Positions 12,201 to 23,071 of a stretch of DNA of 64,000 bases are shown piece by piece (within the stretch, counting starts at the first letter, position 1; the number at the start of each line of letters is the position of its first letter). Both the position numbers and the translations under genes were made by a program. This stretch comes from Apostichopus japonicus. Its lineage: Eukaryota; Echinodermata; Holothuroidea; Aspidochirotida; Stichopodidae. The DNA lies in NCBI RefSeq assembly GCF_037975245.1, contig NC_092566.1, positions 13,560,001 to 13,624,000 of the forward strand. The letters are read 5' to 3'. The notes beneath the pieces were generated by a model. The model searched no databases. It saw only the letters and a list, made by a program, of their open reading frames with translations, and was not told the DNA's origin.

Positions 12201-15200
12201 CCCAGTCGAAAAGTAATTGAAAGACTTTCACACTCAAAAGAAAACACTTGGCAGGGAAAGTTAATAGGCACGACCGCATAAAATATCAATGAATGGTTGT
12301 TACAAAACTTCTCCGACCATTCGTCCAAGAAGAAATCCATCATGAGTACAATGAGACAGCGTATTGATCTGTGATGTATCCCCTCTGGCCACGGCAATAT
12401 AGGGAATTCTCTGACGAATATCAAACAGGATATGCCCCTGTGCATCTGAATTGCTCAGGAAGAACATTTCCAACCCTTAGTGAATTAGGGGAACCAAGTT
12501 TGCAGAAAATTATGGCATTGTACAGCAGGTAGTACTACTAGTTGAACAAGAGGGCAAACAGTGACATACATCTGCGGCTTCTGGAGACACTGGATTTTAT
12601 GAACCAAATTCACAGACCTGTATCAAAATGTACAATTAGAAGTCCTTGTAACAGACAATCACAACTTGGTTTGTTTTCAAGCATTCGGTATGTACTGCTT
12701 GACATAGTCTATGGACTTGTCATAAAATCAGACTTGTAACAAACAATCACAACTTGGTTTGTTTTCAAGCTTACAGCATGTATTGTTTGAGACAGAGTCT
12801 ATGGACTTATCATAAAATCAGACTTGTAACAAACAATCACAACTTGGTTTGTTTTCAAGCATTCGGTATGTACTGCTTGACATAGTCTATGGACTTATCA
12901 TAAAATCAGACATGTAACAAACAATCACAACTTGGTTTGTTTTCAAGCATTCAGTACGTACAGTACTGTTTGACAGAGTCTATGGACTTCATTCAATCAG
13001 ACTTGTAACAAACAATCACAACTTGGTTTGTTTTCAAGCATACAGTATGTACTGTTTGACAGAGTCTATGGACTTGTCATAAAATCAGACTTGTTTCAAA
13101 CAATCACAATATAGACAGTTCTTGCTGTTATTGTTGGATAGACAGTTCCTGAAGTTATTGTTGGATAGACAGCTGTTCCTGTTCAAAGTTATTGTTGGGC
13201 AGACACTTCCTGAAGTTATTGTTGGACAGACAGTTCCTAAAGTTATTGTTGGGCAGACAGTTCCTGAAGTTATTGTTGGGCAGACAGTACCTGCAGTTAT
13301 TGTTGGGCAGACAGTTCCTGAAGTTATTGTTGGGCAAACAGTTCCTGCAGTTATTGTTGGGCAGACAGTTCCTGAGGTTATTGTTGGGCAGACAGTTCCT
13401 GAAGTTATTGCTGGGCAGACAGTTCCTGCAGTTAGCTCTAGCCTTTTGTACTATAAACAATATTCACAAACTGCCTGCCAACCAAACAACATGATCATTA
13501 CATGATAAATTAATCTTACTGGAATGCAACACTTCATCAACAACCACTTCTAAAATATTTTGACAGAATTTTCAGAGCTCTGAAAGTCTAAATATCTCAA
13601 CATCCTGTAGCTGATGAGTTTCTGCAACTGCTATTGAGGTACTGTACTGTACGGTAACAAAACTCATTTCTTGAACTTTCTTGAGGCTAGCGTCAAGCTA
13701 GAAGAAGATGTAAACTAATGCAGCAACTGGTATCATACTGCGAGAAAAGTTCCATACAGTACTTCCTTAACATAACTGTTTGTTACAAATGTCTCCATGG
13801 AAAACCTGATCTTCAAAATGTATTTGTCGAGGTATACACTTACACCGAAACACTACAGTAGTGCTAGAGCCTACAGTAGAACCTTATATGTGTATACATG
13901 TCCCCTGCATATGCCTCTTTAAAGTACACTGGAGCCATCCATTAATATTAAATACTAAGTGAGAACACTTCTTTATAATACAAGTAGATCGCTGTATCAG
14001 GGCACATTTGCTAGCTAATGTAGTACTACAGGTACAGTGCCATATCATGTGAGAGGTTAACGACTACAAGGTGATGTTTGTAGCATATAGTAAATTATCA
14101 CAACCAGAAGAGTTATAATGCAAGGTAGGGAGTGGTTGTTAATATAACTTGAGTGAAATTTATGTAATGTATAAAAAAACAAAATAGCGAGAAAATAAAG
14201 AAATCAACAAATTCAAATGACCATGTGACAATGACTAAATGTCAGAACGGATTGCAATACAACCTAGAATATTAAATGTATGCTACTTTGTGGTGAATGA
14301 GATTAACAAACACTTTTCTTTTGGTCTACTTTCAAAACTCTTAAAAATGTTATTACTTAAATTAAGTACCCATGGACTGTGCCTGGTATTAAGAAATCAA
14401 AACTTGCTGAACAGTATGTTTTCACAGAAACTCCAGAACGATTGTAACAAAAGTGAACTGTGTTTTCAAATGTTGCGACATTTTAGTTAACTGTGTTAAA
14501 TTCATTCCTTAAAATTGATCGAATAAAGTTCTTTTAAGTTTTTACAAATGTAAATGAAATGCATATATACATCTATAGGTGCTTTACTGTAGGTTGTTAT
14601 AGGATAGATGCACACAGTACATGTTGTTGTTTGGATGTCACTTACTTTTTACATAATGTATCTCTTTATCCTTTGCCCAAGTAAGCTAACAAACCAGACA
14701 CTGTAAACATTAAGAATCGTCATGGTAACAAGTACTATGGAGACATACATTGCCAGTGAATTCCAGTGAACACCTGTTTCTAATATGAATACATCTGTTC
14801 GGTCAATTAGTTGGTTAAGCTCTTTAACTGGTATTGCCTATTTGCTTTACTGAAGGATCATTTCATACACAAACCTACAGTACTGTAGATCTACTGTAGG
14901 TTTATAGCATGGATCATTCCGGGTAATTCCCTATAGAAAATCATCTTCCATTATGGAGTGGTTTCTTTAGAAACATTGTGCTAAGCAGAGTCTAACAGTT
15001 ACCTACTGTATTATATTTGTAAATAACCTGCTTTTAGTACAATATATATAGTATGTACATATAAACAATATACTTAGCATGTTTTAGTACACTGCTGCAA
15101 ACGGCTGACAGACATGACAAATTTCATCTCTCTGCCTGTAGATATTATATTCAGTTAACCACAAGATTCTTCCTAAATATCACATGACTTTCATAAATGT

Positions 15201-18200
15201 CACAGGACAGCTGTAAATGTCACATGATCTTCTATACCCGGAGGTACAGTACATTATACAGTGATATCATTTCTAGTACTGTCATGTCTGCCGAGCATGG
15301 AAAGTATAACTGAATCCAGACTGACTGTTAGAGTCAAGGAAAAATTCAACTGAGCTGGAACTTGTTTTCAAGAAGATAAAGACAGTCAACCATATGTACA
15401 GTACTGTACATAACAAATACTGCAAGAAATGCCAACCTACTAATACATAAAGTGTGTCTGCAAACAATTACTATCTCAATTTACTGACATAGATACAATC
15501 AAGAGTCATATCAAAGAATGGAAATTAATGCATATCCTACTGTATATTCAGTATCAGTATCTTCATGCATGGAATTGTACAGTAGCTACAGTAAATTGGA
15601 TTCAAAAGTACACAAAGACAAATTTACCAATAATGAAGAAACGTCACAACTTGTAGGAAACACCATTGAAATATACATGGTAAACCAAACCAATTGTTAA
15701 ACAATTTACATGTTCCAATGAGTTCTATGAGAAAAGAATAATTAATTTTCTATAGTCGGTCGTAATTCGATGGGTACAGTTGACATCATAGGGATTGGGG
15801 GCGCAGTGCTAAAGTGTAAACCAGTTTGTATGTTTGGCTGGATGAAGAAAATGCAACAGTAGATTGGAGACAGGTATTTAGATGAATGAAATCAATTGTG
15901 CCAAATAGTAAAACCACCCTTACACAGCTAAACACTATCATCCAAAGCAAGATTTGTACTGTATATTGTAGGAAATGTCACCTTCAAGCAACAATTTTCT
16001 TTTCAAGACTTCAATCCAAGCTGTCTAGACTGATGATAACTCCACTGTAAAATCCACACTTAACTGGCATTTAATGAATCTATCAGTCACTTGTAGGCAA
16101 GTGATATTACTGTCACATGATCAGGACAGTCTCTAACTGCTCAGTCAAGTGTGTATTAGTATCTCTCTAAACATGCTAATGATGGTTTGCCATTTATCTC
16201 TTCACTAGCTTCTGTACAGCATGCTTGAGAGCAACTTAGAATGTCTGGAACCATGTACAGTGGTTACTGCAAGGTTGTGATTAACATTTAGATGTACTGT
16301 GTAGCCTGAGATGAAATGTACAGTAATCTTAAATGTTTCAAAATCAGGCAAAAATGCCTTGACGTAATTAATCTCTGAAATTAATGATGCTACTAAAATA
16401 AGTAAGTTTTGCAAATAATTCCATGTAAAAGCCAGTGATAAAATTACAAAAGAAATGCCCAAGAGATCTGGCAGCAAGCAAAATGAAAAAACCATGTTGG
16501 GTCAGCAAAAACCTCTGTATGTGCAAGGGACAGAACTTGAAGCACATGCTAACTTGTGCTAGCATACTGTACATAATGACCCATAATTCACAAAGTACTT
16601 AAACTGTATTTTGGCAAAAGTAGTTAGTTTAGTTGCCAATAACATGCTTCTTAAAGGATGTTAAAAGTTTAATGCCTGACTGAATATAAGCAATCTGAAG
16701 CAAACATGAATAATTACGATGTCTCAAATTCAGAGAAAAGAAAATCACACTAACACAGATGTTTGTAATTTACATTAAAGGCAAAAGGGAGTTTTGAACC
16801 ATTCCATATACAGTATGTTTTCACTTGTATACACCTTATGGAGAACTAGTTGCAACTAGCATCTTCTTAATTGTGCATGCATAAGAAACAGGCCTGGATC
16901 TTCATTTGGTCAAAGCTTTATATCCAAATTCTGCCCAAAGGGCCCACGTTTTAGCCTTCTGATGGAGGAACCATCGTCTAAAAGAATCTGTGGTACCAAC
17001 TTTGAAGTCTAGTGGTTCCATGAATTTATTGTGAATTTATTTAGTTGTGAATTTATTTACCCATCATCATTGATCTTGGTAATAGCTCTATGGCCAGAAA
17101 AGACTCAGTTGCTGGTTCTGAGGTAAGTGTCTCGAAAAGTTGCAAAAATGAATTTTTGAAGTGAAATTTTTATTTTTAGGTGAATTCAGCTTTAAACCTG
17201 AGATAGTTGTTGCTGGTTTGACATTAAACTCTGAAGGTTTGGCAAAATATAACCCAACAAAATAGTTCTGAGCTTGTAACTTATTGCACTGAAAAGTTAG
17301 TAGTGTCCAAAATTGAGAAGAATCACAATTTTTATTGAGATACTGTATATGTGCAAGTTGTGCAACAGCATTTGGAGGCCTGTAACATCTGGACAACTTT
17401 AGTTAATACAGAGATAATTGTTTATGTGACTACATTTTGTGTATGATGGAACCATTGGGTGAAGTTACAACCAAGTTTGGAGCGGTCACCTGGCAACCCC
17501 TTGGTAAAATGACACATGAACCCGCTGTTTGAAGTTCCATCCCTCGCACTGCAAATTCTGTCCCTCCAAAATATTTCACAATGCTGGCCACCACTCTGTT
17601 TTTTTGATTTCGCTCTAATATAAGTTGTAGGTGTTAAGGGTATAATTTGTGGATACTTTGGAGTTTCATGTATACCACAGAAATTTTACCATCTGAAAAC
17701 TAAACTTTTATGTCTCAAAAAGCAAGGGATGGAATTTTGACCAAATTTTGGATATTTTTTTCTACTTTTAGAAAACATTTTGTATCTTTTATTATGTTCT
17801 TAATTCATGTCTTAAAGGAATGAACATCAATATAAAAATGGAACTTGATCCCCGAATCTACTCTATAGTTAAGTCATTTTAAGCCAATTCCATCCCTCAC
17901 ACAAAAACATTTTAGTTTCTGACTTAAATCACCATTTTAAACTGAAACACACAATTTTTGCAATTTTCTTTTTTAAATTCATAACCTTCGATTACTTATG
18001 CTACAAACAATAGGTGAATGTTTCCTATTGAATTAGCATCTAAATTCAAGTTTGGGGTTGTTGACCACTGTCCCATCATCCTGTAGCAGTCAAGCATTAC
18101 AGTATACCTCAATATGTAGTAGCACATATAGTACAGTACATACATATTAATTGTACTATTGAGGTTAGGATCAAATCACACAAGTAATTTATTAAAACTA

Positions 18201-21200
18201 GAACCCTTATGTTGGCTTTCAGAAGTCAATTCAAGACATTTCTTTTACTGTGTAAGACTGTACTGTACAGTATATCCTACTGTACATAGCTACGTATACA
18301 GTAGTCACAAGTTGGTTTGATTCAGAACCAAACAACATCAAAGTTGACCATCACACAAGTAACTTATTAAAACTAGAACCCTTATGTTGGCTTTCAGATG
18401 TCAATTCAAGACATTTCTTTTACTGTGTAAGAAAGTGTATTGTACAGTTTATCCTACTGCACATGTAGCTACTTATATACAGTAGTCACAAGTTGGTTCG
18501 ATTCATAATCAACCAACATCAAAGTTGACCATCGTGCTTGCACAATGTTGAAACATTTTTGACACACAAATTTAATGTGTTTGATTGATTCATTAGTAAT
18601 GCTTAGAGAGAAATAGTCATATAACCTGGTGTGATTTTCTGGAATAATATTACAGAGTATAGACTATGTGCTAATATAATCCTCCCCCCCCCCCCAAAGA
18701 AAACACTAACAATCATAATAAAATTATGGGAAAGGAAAAAAAAAGCTGTACATAAATAAATAACATCCTTTATAGGTAAGTTGAGAATGACCAGCTTGTG
18801 GCAGATTCAACGTTAATTGCAGCTACATTATAAGCTACCGTAACCGTATAAAAATGAATTGTAACCCTTGCTGAAGGAATGATTAAGAGTCCCTTCTTGC
18901 TTTCTATCAAATAATGACACCAAAGCACAAGTTCTTTACAAAGTGGATGCAAAGCTCACAGTAAATTATCGTACTGCATTTTCATAACTCTAGTTTGAGC
19001 AGTCAAGGCTGCATGGCTATGGGATGGAAACAATTACAATTTGAAGATAAACTTCTAGAACAATGAGAATATTAAAGAATAAATATGAAATATGAGATAT
19101 ATATATATACAATAGTAACAATACCATTCTGATGTAGGGATTATCACCAAGACACGTCTGACAGAGAATTGGGAATTCCTGTGAATGAGAGAAAGAAAAG
19201 GTTTGATTCTTAACCTTAAAATCTGAAAGCGATGAAGGAAAATTAATTCAACTTAAAGTGACTTTATAACTTTGAGTGGTAAAAAGAAGGATGAGCTACA
19301 AATGTACTGATATTATTCAGTAATATTCTAACATCTCACACTGTAGTGTGCACTTACCTGTACTTGTATATATGCAAATTACCACAAAGAAATGATCAGC
19401 ACTGTATACAAATGTCTATATATGTCAAAGAACTGCACAGATGGTATAAGAAAGGCCCATACATACAGTATGGGAACGTACAGAGACCCTATAAGGGTAC
19501 TGTATCTGTACGTCCACATAAATATGTGCTTGAGAGGCAGAATGTAATCAGCCGTACTGTAGAAAATGTATAGTTACTGTACAACTCTTGTCCTCACGCT
19601 AACACTCTGTCCTGTGAACCAGCTTTGGAAAACAATTGAATCTTGGAAGTGGATCTCTCCAATCGTGGACAAAATCAACAAAAGGCACTGTCACATTGCT
19701 CCAAAGTGGTTTCATGAAACTTGACAAGCTTTGCAATGAGTTTTACTACCATGGCATTACCATGAGCTGATGACAAGTATTCTACAACTTTTTTTGTCAT
19801 CATTGAAAAATGGATCATTTCAAACATGGATACAAAGTTTTCAAGCCTACTGTAAGTAATTCTTTTACAGCTCAAATTATGTTTTATTCTATAACATGTT
19901 AGTTAGAGAATAGAAGGGGAGTAGAACAAGCCATATAATTGTTAATGCACAGTACTAGTGGCAATGACTTGTTACTGGAAACAGAATGCCAGTTAGGCTT
20001 TGTGCTTTCTCGCCATACAATTTGCTCAAAATTCAAAATAACTATCTGACTAATGTAGAGCAAGTGAGTTAAATTTGTCCAAGAATTAAGTGAGAACCAC
20101 AAGAGATTTGTAGCAATCCCTTGCGGGCATCAACCATGTCATTTTACAATATAGAATTTTAAACAAAATGTTTCAATATCCAGAGAGAACAGTCTTCCTA
20201 TGTGAAATATATAGACACATTTTACCAATTTTGAGCTAGCAATCCCTTTAATAATTGTTGAGAGTTACAGGGCATTGTCTACATACTGTGAAATATTTTA
20301 GAGAAAACGGCAACATTTTTCACCATAACCTTTGACCACTTGAGCCAGAATGTGCACATTTGAGATAACATGTTGACCCCTTGAAGCTCAGAGAGGGTAA
20401 ACTAATCCCAGGTTTAACAGCATGTTCAAAGTAAGAGTATGGATTCTGAAGCAGATTTCATTACCTGGTTGCCAGGTATGTTCCATTGAAGACCTACTGT
20501 ATAGAGTACCTTCACAGAACTAAACTGAACTGAATTTGACCAAACTATGTTCACCAAAAGAAAATTATAGCACTGAAGAATTCACAGATTAATTGTAGCT
20601 TTAATTTTGTGTTTAAAAGGCATTCAAACTTTGATGCCTGTTGACTTCACGTGACCTCTGATGTCTACCCTTTTGGATACGATTCTTGTACTCATGAAGC
20701 TGGATCTAGATACTAAGTATGAAGTTCAAGGAAGATCCATTTCTTGTGTTATGTTTTACAAGATTTTTAGAAATTCACTTAAAGTCTCAATACTCAGGGA
20801 CCTAAGACAGGCTAGCCACAAAAGTAAAAGTAAGCCTACAGTACAGTAGGCCTAACGGTCGTAAACAAAAAAAGAGATTTGATTGGCGCATGATCTGTTG
20901 GGTTGAGCTTGTAAATTTTGACTGAAGTTTGTAGAATCTATGAACTTGTTAATAAATCTGTCCAATTTTATTCAGCTCAAAATTTTAATGACATATACTG
21001 TAACTCACTAAAAATAATGAATATTGATATGAAAATTGCATATAACGGTGTCATTTTCACTGAACTTTAGGTGCAGTAAGCTGGAAAGGTTGTAGTTTAA
21101 ATTTGGCAAACACGTACAGGGACAAATGACCTTTTGACCTCCACCTGTTTCAATAGGGTCTTGTACACAACAAGATGAATCTGCATACCATGTATGAAGT

Positions 21201-22573
21201 TTAAAAAAATGTACTTTTTGAGTTATCGTGTTCACAATATTTTCAGAATTTGACCAGAGCTGTTGATCCCTGATTGACCAGTGAACTTCACAGAAAACAA
21301 TAGGCTTCTTGTAGTCTATTTAACCGATCCACATACTACAGTAAGTATGAAGCTCATCCAAAGTTAACTTTTTGAGTTACTGTGTTTACAAGCTAGCCTC
21401 ACAACCAGACACGTCCACACACAAAACGCCATCACCATCGCATAGCTTCCTTTTGCCTCCGGCAAGGAATCAATAAGCGTGCAAGCTCTGAGGACATAGC
21501 ATCTGCTGTGAAAAGTTTACAGCTTATACTGGAGCTCTCTTGCAATTAGGTCCAAAATTGGACTGTTCATTGTGTTCAACATTGTGTAAAACAAGTCACA
21601 TACATGTGTGAGCAAATGTTTTAATTCAACATGTAATCTTGAAACCAATGTAGCCTACTCAGTGAACTACTTTTGCCAAACTTAGTACAGTACAAGCTTC
21701 AACTGCCAGTGAAGCAATTAATGACATGAGAGTATTTATTGAATGTGTCCTACGAACAGTTTGCTCTGCTGCAGAAACGTTACTTGAGAAAAGTGTTCAA
21801 GTCAGTCCTTCCATCATCTGAGACCTACATTACGTAATGGTGCTAGACTAGGTGCTGGATTGGGTAAAATAACTTAACGTAAAGTTGTGAACGGAACGGT
21901 CAACACATCTGCCTGCTCACACATCCAAGTAATGTTTTGGATAAACAACGAGGGACAAGCTATGTTTTTGTCTGATTTTATCATTTGCTTGATTTCTGCG
22001 TGTCTGCAAAAATTTTAGCAAGAAAGTACATCATCACGAAATGACTATTTACTACATAATAGTAACAAAAAGAGACTGCTTAGACCATCGAGATTGAATG
22101 CATAGTGGGGATATCAATATTGTAATCACATCTGGGTAGGCTATATAACAAACAAATTAGGAAAGTCGACTCTAGTCATTGTATTGTAGTGAATAGTTGA
22201 TATCTCCCACAGAATGCAAAGTACAGTATTGTGTTGGAAAGAATGTCTTGGTAATTTTTGTTCTTCATGGCGGTGAGTTGCAGTGACTCATAGGCCATGG
22301 TTAACTTTGGATGCGAAATTCAAACCGCTATTGTAGATGTACTGTAGCAACATACCTACTGTACAAGTTACAGTTGCGTGGAACGATTAATCGCGTAACT
22401 GGTACTTTACATTCACACACAAATTCTTCAAATCACGATGCTAGAAACTTACATGAGACAAATATTTACAATTATAATAACAGAAACAATTGTAGCACAA
22501 AAATTAAATGTATACTCACTGCATCTTCCCAATTTTGTCGATTGTAGGTATTTGCGCCTTTGCTGACTGCCAT
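1..22573 (-). CDS. RBM22: RBM22, pre-mRNA-splicing factor (3' end beyond the window)
   Basis: RBM22 (metazoan counterpart of yeast Cwc2/Ecm2) is a nuclear component of the activated spliceosome that contacts U6 snRNA and the intron near the catalytic centre. Eight exons on the minus strand join in frame to give 399 residues starting at [15 protein letters not shown]. Seen in order: an N-terminal cysteine-rich zinc-binding region with CxxC pairs (residues about 24-85, including FRWCPG and CQTC repeats), a CCCH finger (C165, C173, C179, H183; spacing 7-5-3), an RRM (about 231-305; RNP2 LYVGGL at 234-239, RNP1 QQCAFVTF at 267-274) and a proline-rich tail from about 325. The human protein is about 420 residues, so only the final segment is missing. 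All introns have GT/AG borders. Start choice: the ATG at 22573 has a strong context (A at -3, G at +4) and the protein begins where the family does. No frameshift or stop is seen, so the gene looks functional. Confidence 0.97.
207..623 (-). other. RBM22 intron 7
   Basis: Intron between the RRM and proline-rich exons. AT-rich, with no repeat or conserved element that I can see. Confidence 0.9.
624..868 (-). CDS. RBM22: RBM22 coding exon 7 (second half of RRM)
   Basis: Encodes residues 250-330: [23 protein letters not shown]1 ending AFVTF, then the [10 protein letters not shown] end of the RRM, a lysine-rich linker and PVPGLPA. The acceptor is CAACAG at 869-874 and the donor is GTAAAA at 623 downward. 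The open frame continues upstream through the intron but stops resembling the family at the acceptor. Confidence 0.96.
869..1255 (-). other. RBM22 intron 6
   Basis: Short intron containing a degenerate AT/TATA-rich microsatellite at about 920-1000. Nothing else is evident. Confidence 0.9.
1256..1456 (-). CDS. RBM22: RBM22 coding exon 6 (finger end and first half of RRM)
   Basis: Completes Arg182 and supplies His183 of the CCCH finger, then [20 protein letters not shown] and, after a short linker, the RRM start with RNP2 LYVGGL. Ends in DLK with the lysine codon split. The acceptor CGTCAG and donor GTAAGT are both canonical. Confidence 0.96.
2010..2420 (+). repeat. Minisatellite, 25-27 bp units
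   Basis: About 15 tandem units built on GAGTGGGC(A/G)GAGTCTCAG followed by ATGGGGATT. Units alternate between a 27 bp form and a 25 bp form lacking two bases of the GGAG/CAGAG step. Because lengths vary and stops are rare, long spurious open frames appear on both strands. Confidence 0.93.
2513..2527 (+). repeat. Poly-C run
   Basis: Fifteen uninterrupted C residues; its length is prone to sequencing and slippage error. Confidence 0.9.
2679..2851 (-). CDS. RBM22: RBM22 coding exon 5 (CCCH zinc finger)
   Basis: Encodes residues 125-181 plus two bases of Arg182. It contains [20 protein letters not shown] and then [13 protein letters not shown]. The finger is C-x7-C-x5-C-x3-H, its histidine coming from the next exon. 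The first 20 residues ([20 protein letters not shown]) are the least conserved part. The acceptor is CTACAG and the donor is GTGGGT. Confidence 0.95.
2962..3538 (+). repeat. Minisatellite, 28 bp unit, about 20 copies
   Basis: Tandem units of TGATCCATATATTACCCAAC followed by CTTCTCAG. The central copies are nearly identical; copies at the left edge (2962-3060) and right edge (3400-3538) carry more substitutions, the usual pattern of array homogenisation from the middle. Confidence 0.95.
4495..4516 (+). repeat. (AT)n microsatellite
   Basis: Uninterrupted AT dinucleotides in RBM22 intron 4. Confidence 0.85.
4966..5066 (-). CDS. RBM22: RBM22 coding exon 4
   Basis: Encodes [13 protein letters not shown] followed by the segment ending [12 protein letters not shown] (residues 91-124), aligning with the LPIQVRDAGL...[14 protein letters not shown] stretch of the family. 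The acceptor is CACACAG and the donor is GTATGT. The exon is 101 bases, and with the single base from exon 3 it makes 34 whole codons. Confidence 0.94.
5406..5588. mobile_element. Fold-back (palindromic) MITE-like element
   Basis: Two long inverted arms, about 5406-5491 and 5505-5588, face each other across a short centre containing CAGCTG. Matching blocks in order from the tips are TAACAT, AATGAATGGTT, TGCAAATATTT, GTTGAAAGATG and GTTCCATTCAAC. The arms have diverged by substitutions and small indels. No open frame for a transposase is present. The tips and any target duplication are not clear, and the element may be larger. Confidence 0.7.
6101..6207 (+). repeat. 55 bp direct tandem duplication
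   Basis: TCAAATGAACAGAATTCTAT at 6101 recurs at 6156, and the following AATAGCAATGTGCTAGTTGA block is also duplicated. Only three or so substitutions separate the copies, so the duplication is recent. Confidence 0.93.
6425..6439 (+). repeat. Poly-C run
   Basis: A long C homopolymer inside RBM22 intron 3. Confidence 0.85.
8461..9370 (+). repeat. GTACAGTA-type satellite array
   Basis: About 0.9 kb made almost wholly of ACAGTACAGTAT joined by GTACAGT or GAACAGT spacers. The core contains the palindrome GTAC and its near-palindromic extension ACTGTACAGT, so both strands carry similar motifs. A larger block of roughly 110-140 bp (with the same order of GTAC/GAAC/TAAAC variants) recurs several times between 8500 and 9000; the array decays from about 9060 rightward. 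Confidence 0.93.
10851..11062 (+). repeat. 105 bp direct tandem duplication
   Basis: The segment starting GTGGTCTACT at 10851 recurs at 10956. Both copies carry GACTAAAGGACACATATGGC and CATCAGGTCTGGAAGTTGTA. The copies differ at only a few positions. Confidence 0.94.
11131..11293 (-). CDS. RBM22: RBM22 coding exon 3 (N-terminal zinc-binding region)
   Basis: Encodes residues 37-90 plus one base of Gly91. It carries the CKIC, FRWCPG, CQTCSK and [11 protein letters not shown] motifs, the most conserved block of the N-terminal zinc module. The acceptor is CCCACAG and the donor is GTGAGT at 11130 downward. Confidence 0.97.
12640..13110 (+). repeat. Tandem repeat of alternating 88 and 90 bp units
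   Basis: The block AATCACAACTTGGTTTGTTT starts at 12657, 12745, 12835, 12923 and 13013, and a truncated copy follows at 13102. The spacings are 88, 90, 88, 90 and 89. Each unit also carries GAGTCTATGGACTT or CATAGTCTATGGACTT and ATCAGACTTGT. Confidence 0.95.
13111..13440 (+). repeat. 27 bp minisatellite, about 12 copies
   Basis: Units of TTATTGTTGGGCAGACAGTT followed by CCTGAAG or CCTGCAG directly adjoin the 88/90 bp array. Because 27 is a multiple of three, the array stays open in several frames on both strands and translates to a nine-residue repeat such as VIVGQTVPE. It lies in the RBM22 intron, has no splice context that I can see, and is not treated as a gene. Confidence 0.95.
18176..18533 (+). 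repeat. 175 bp direct tandem duplication
   Basis: TCACACAAGTAA at 18176 recurs at 18351. Shared blocks include AACCCTTATGTTGGCTTTCA, CAATTCAAGACATTTCTTTT and AACATCAAAGTTGACCATC. Small indels and substitutions are concentrated in the TACAGTA-rich middle. Confidence 0.93.
19125..19178 (-). CDS. RBM22: RBM22 coding exon 2
   Basis: Encodes residues 19-36, [18 protein letters not shown], carrying the first CxxC pair. The acceptor is a pyrimidine-rich tract ending in CAG at 19179-19181; the donor is GTATTG. It is 54 bases and in phase at both ends. Confidence 0.95.
19179..22519 (-). other. RBM22 intron 1
   Basis: A 3.3 kb intron containing degenerate interspersed repeat copies (20672-21400). No other coding signal is recognised. 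Confidence 0.85.
20672..21400 (+). repeat. Three degenerate copies of an interspersed repeat
   Basis: Copies at about 20672-20790, 21146-21250 and 21308-21400 share the order GAT..ACATACTA.GTATGAAG, a TTTTTGAGTTA(T/C)-like block, and GTGTTTACAAG or GTGTTCACAA. In two copies a TTTGACC or GACCTC motif is nearby. The unit resembles the old repeats with protein-like T/G-rich phrases common in marine invertebrate genomes; I cannot name the family. Confidence 0.55.
22520..22573 (-). CDS. RBM22: RBM22 coding exon 1 (start codon)
   Basis: Encodes residues 1-18, [18 protein letters not shown], matching the [11 protein letters not shown] start of vertebrate RBM22. The start codon is at 22573-22571 and the exon ends at a GTGAGT donor (22519 downward). 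It is 54 bases and ends between codons. The transcription start and 5' UTR extent cannot be seen. Confidence 0.93.
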
Positions 22574-23071
22574 GGTTTGATTGAAAGTACTAACATGCAG
22601 GCTACGCAACTTGGTAGCTTCACTATAATCGGGATTTCGAAATTAGGCGGTGGTACCAAACTAAATCATGTTATCGTTCTATCGCTGCATTGTTGCAAGA
22701 GGAAGTGATGAAAATTAATTGCCTTGTCATCGATGTCCTATAAGAGAAATTTCTTCAGCGCATGCCTTGAACCTCAGCGGTGGCCTTTACCTCTATTCAG
22801 GCTTTGGAGGGGCGGGGGGGGGGGGGAGGGGGTCGTCTCCAAGTAAAATGAAAAGCTTAGGCATCAATTGGCGCATTCTGAGGCTTCCATGGGTATATAA
22901 TCCATGCCGAAATATAGATCATGGCCTGGCCAAAAAATGCCAGAAAATCATTAACTGGGAGGCCCCATACTAGCAATCAACCGATATGAATCTGAATATC
23001 AACAGAAATGGATTGTATGTCTATCTATTTGGTATATAAGTCCATTATATATATTTCTTTCTTTCTTGCAG

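Larger units (their letters stand above)
11294..19124 (-). other. RBM22 intron 2
   Basis: The largest RBM22 intron (7.8 kb). It contains the 88/90 bp and 27 bp arrays (12640-13440), a 175 bp duplication (18176-18533) and scattered TACAGTA motifs. The stretch 16890-17950 looks like old interspersed repeat, including several CCATCCCTC motifs in both orientations. No coding signal other than RBM22 is visible. Confidence 0.85.

Noticed and set aside
22719-22973. 84-codon plus-strand frame close to the RBM22 start, as a divergent gene
   Set aside because: Much of it is a glycine run from the G-rich tract at 22805-22835, with no family match.
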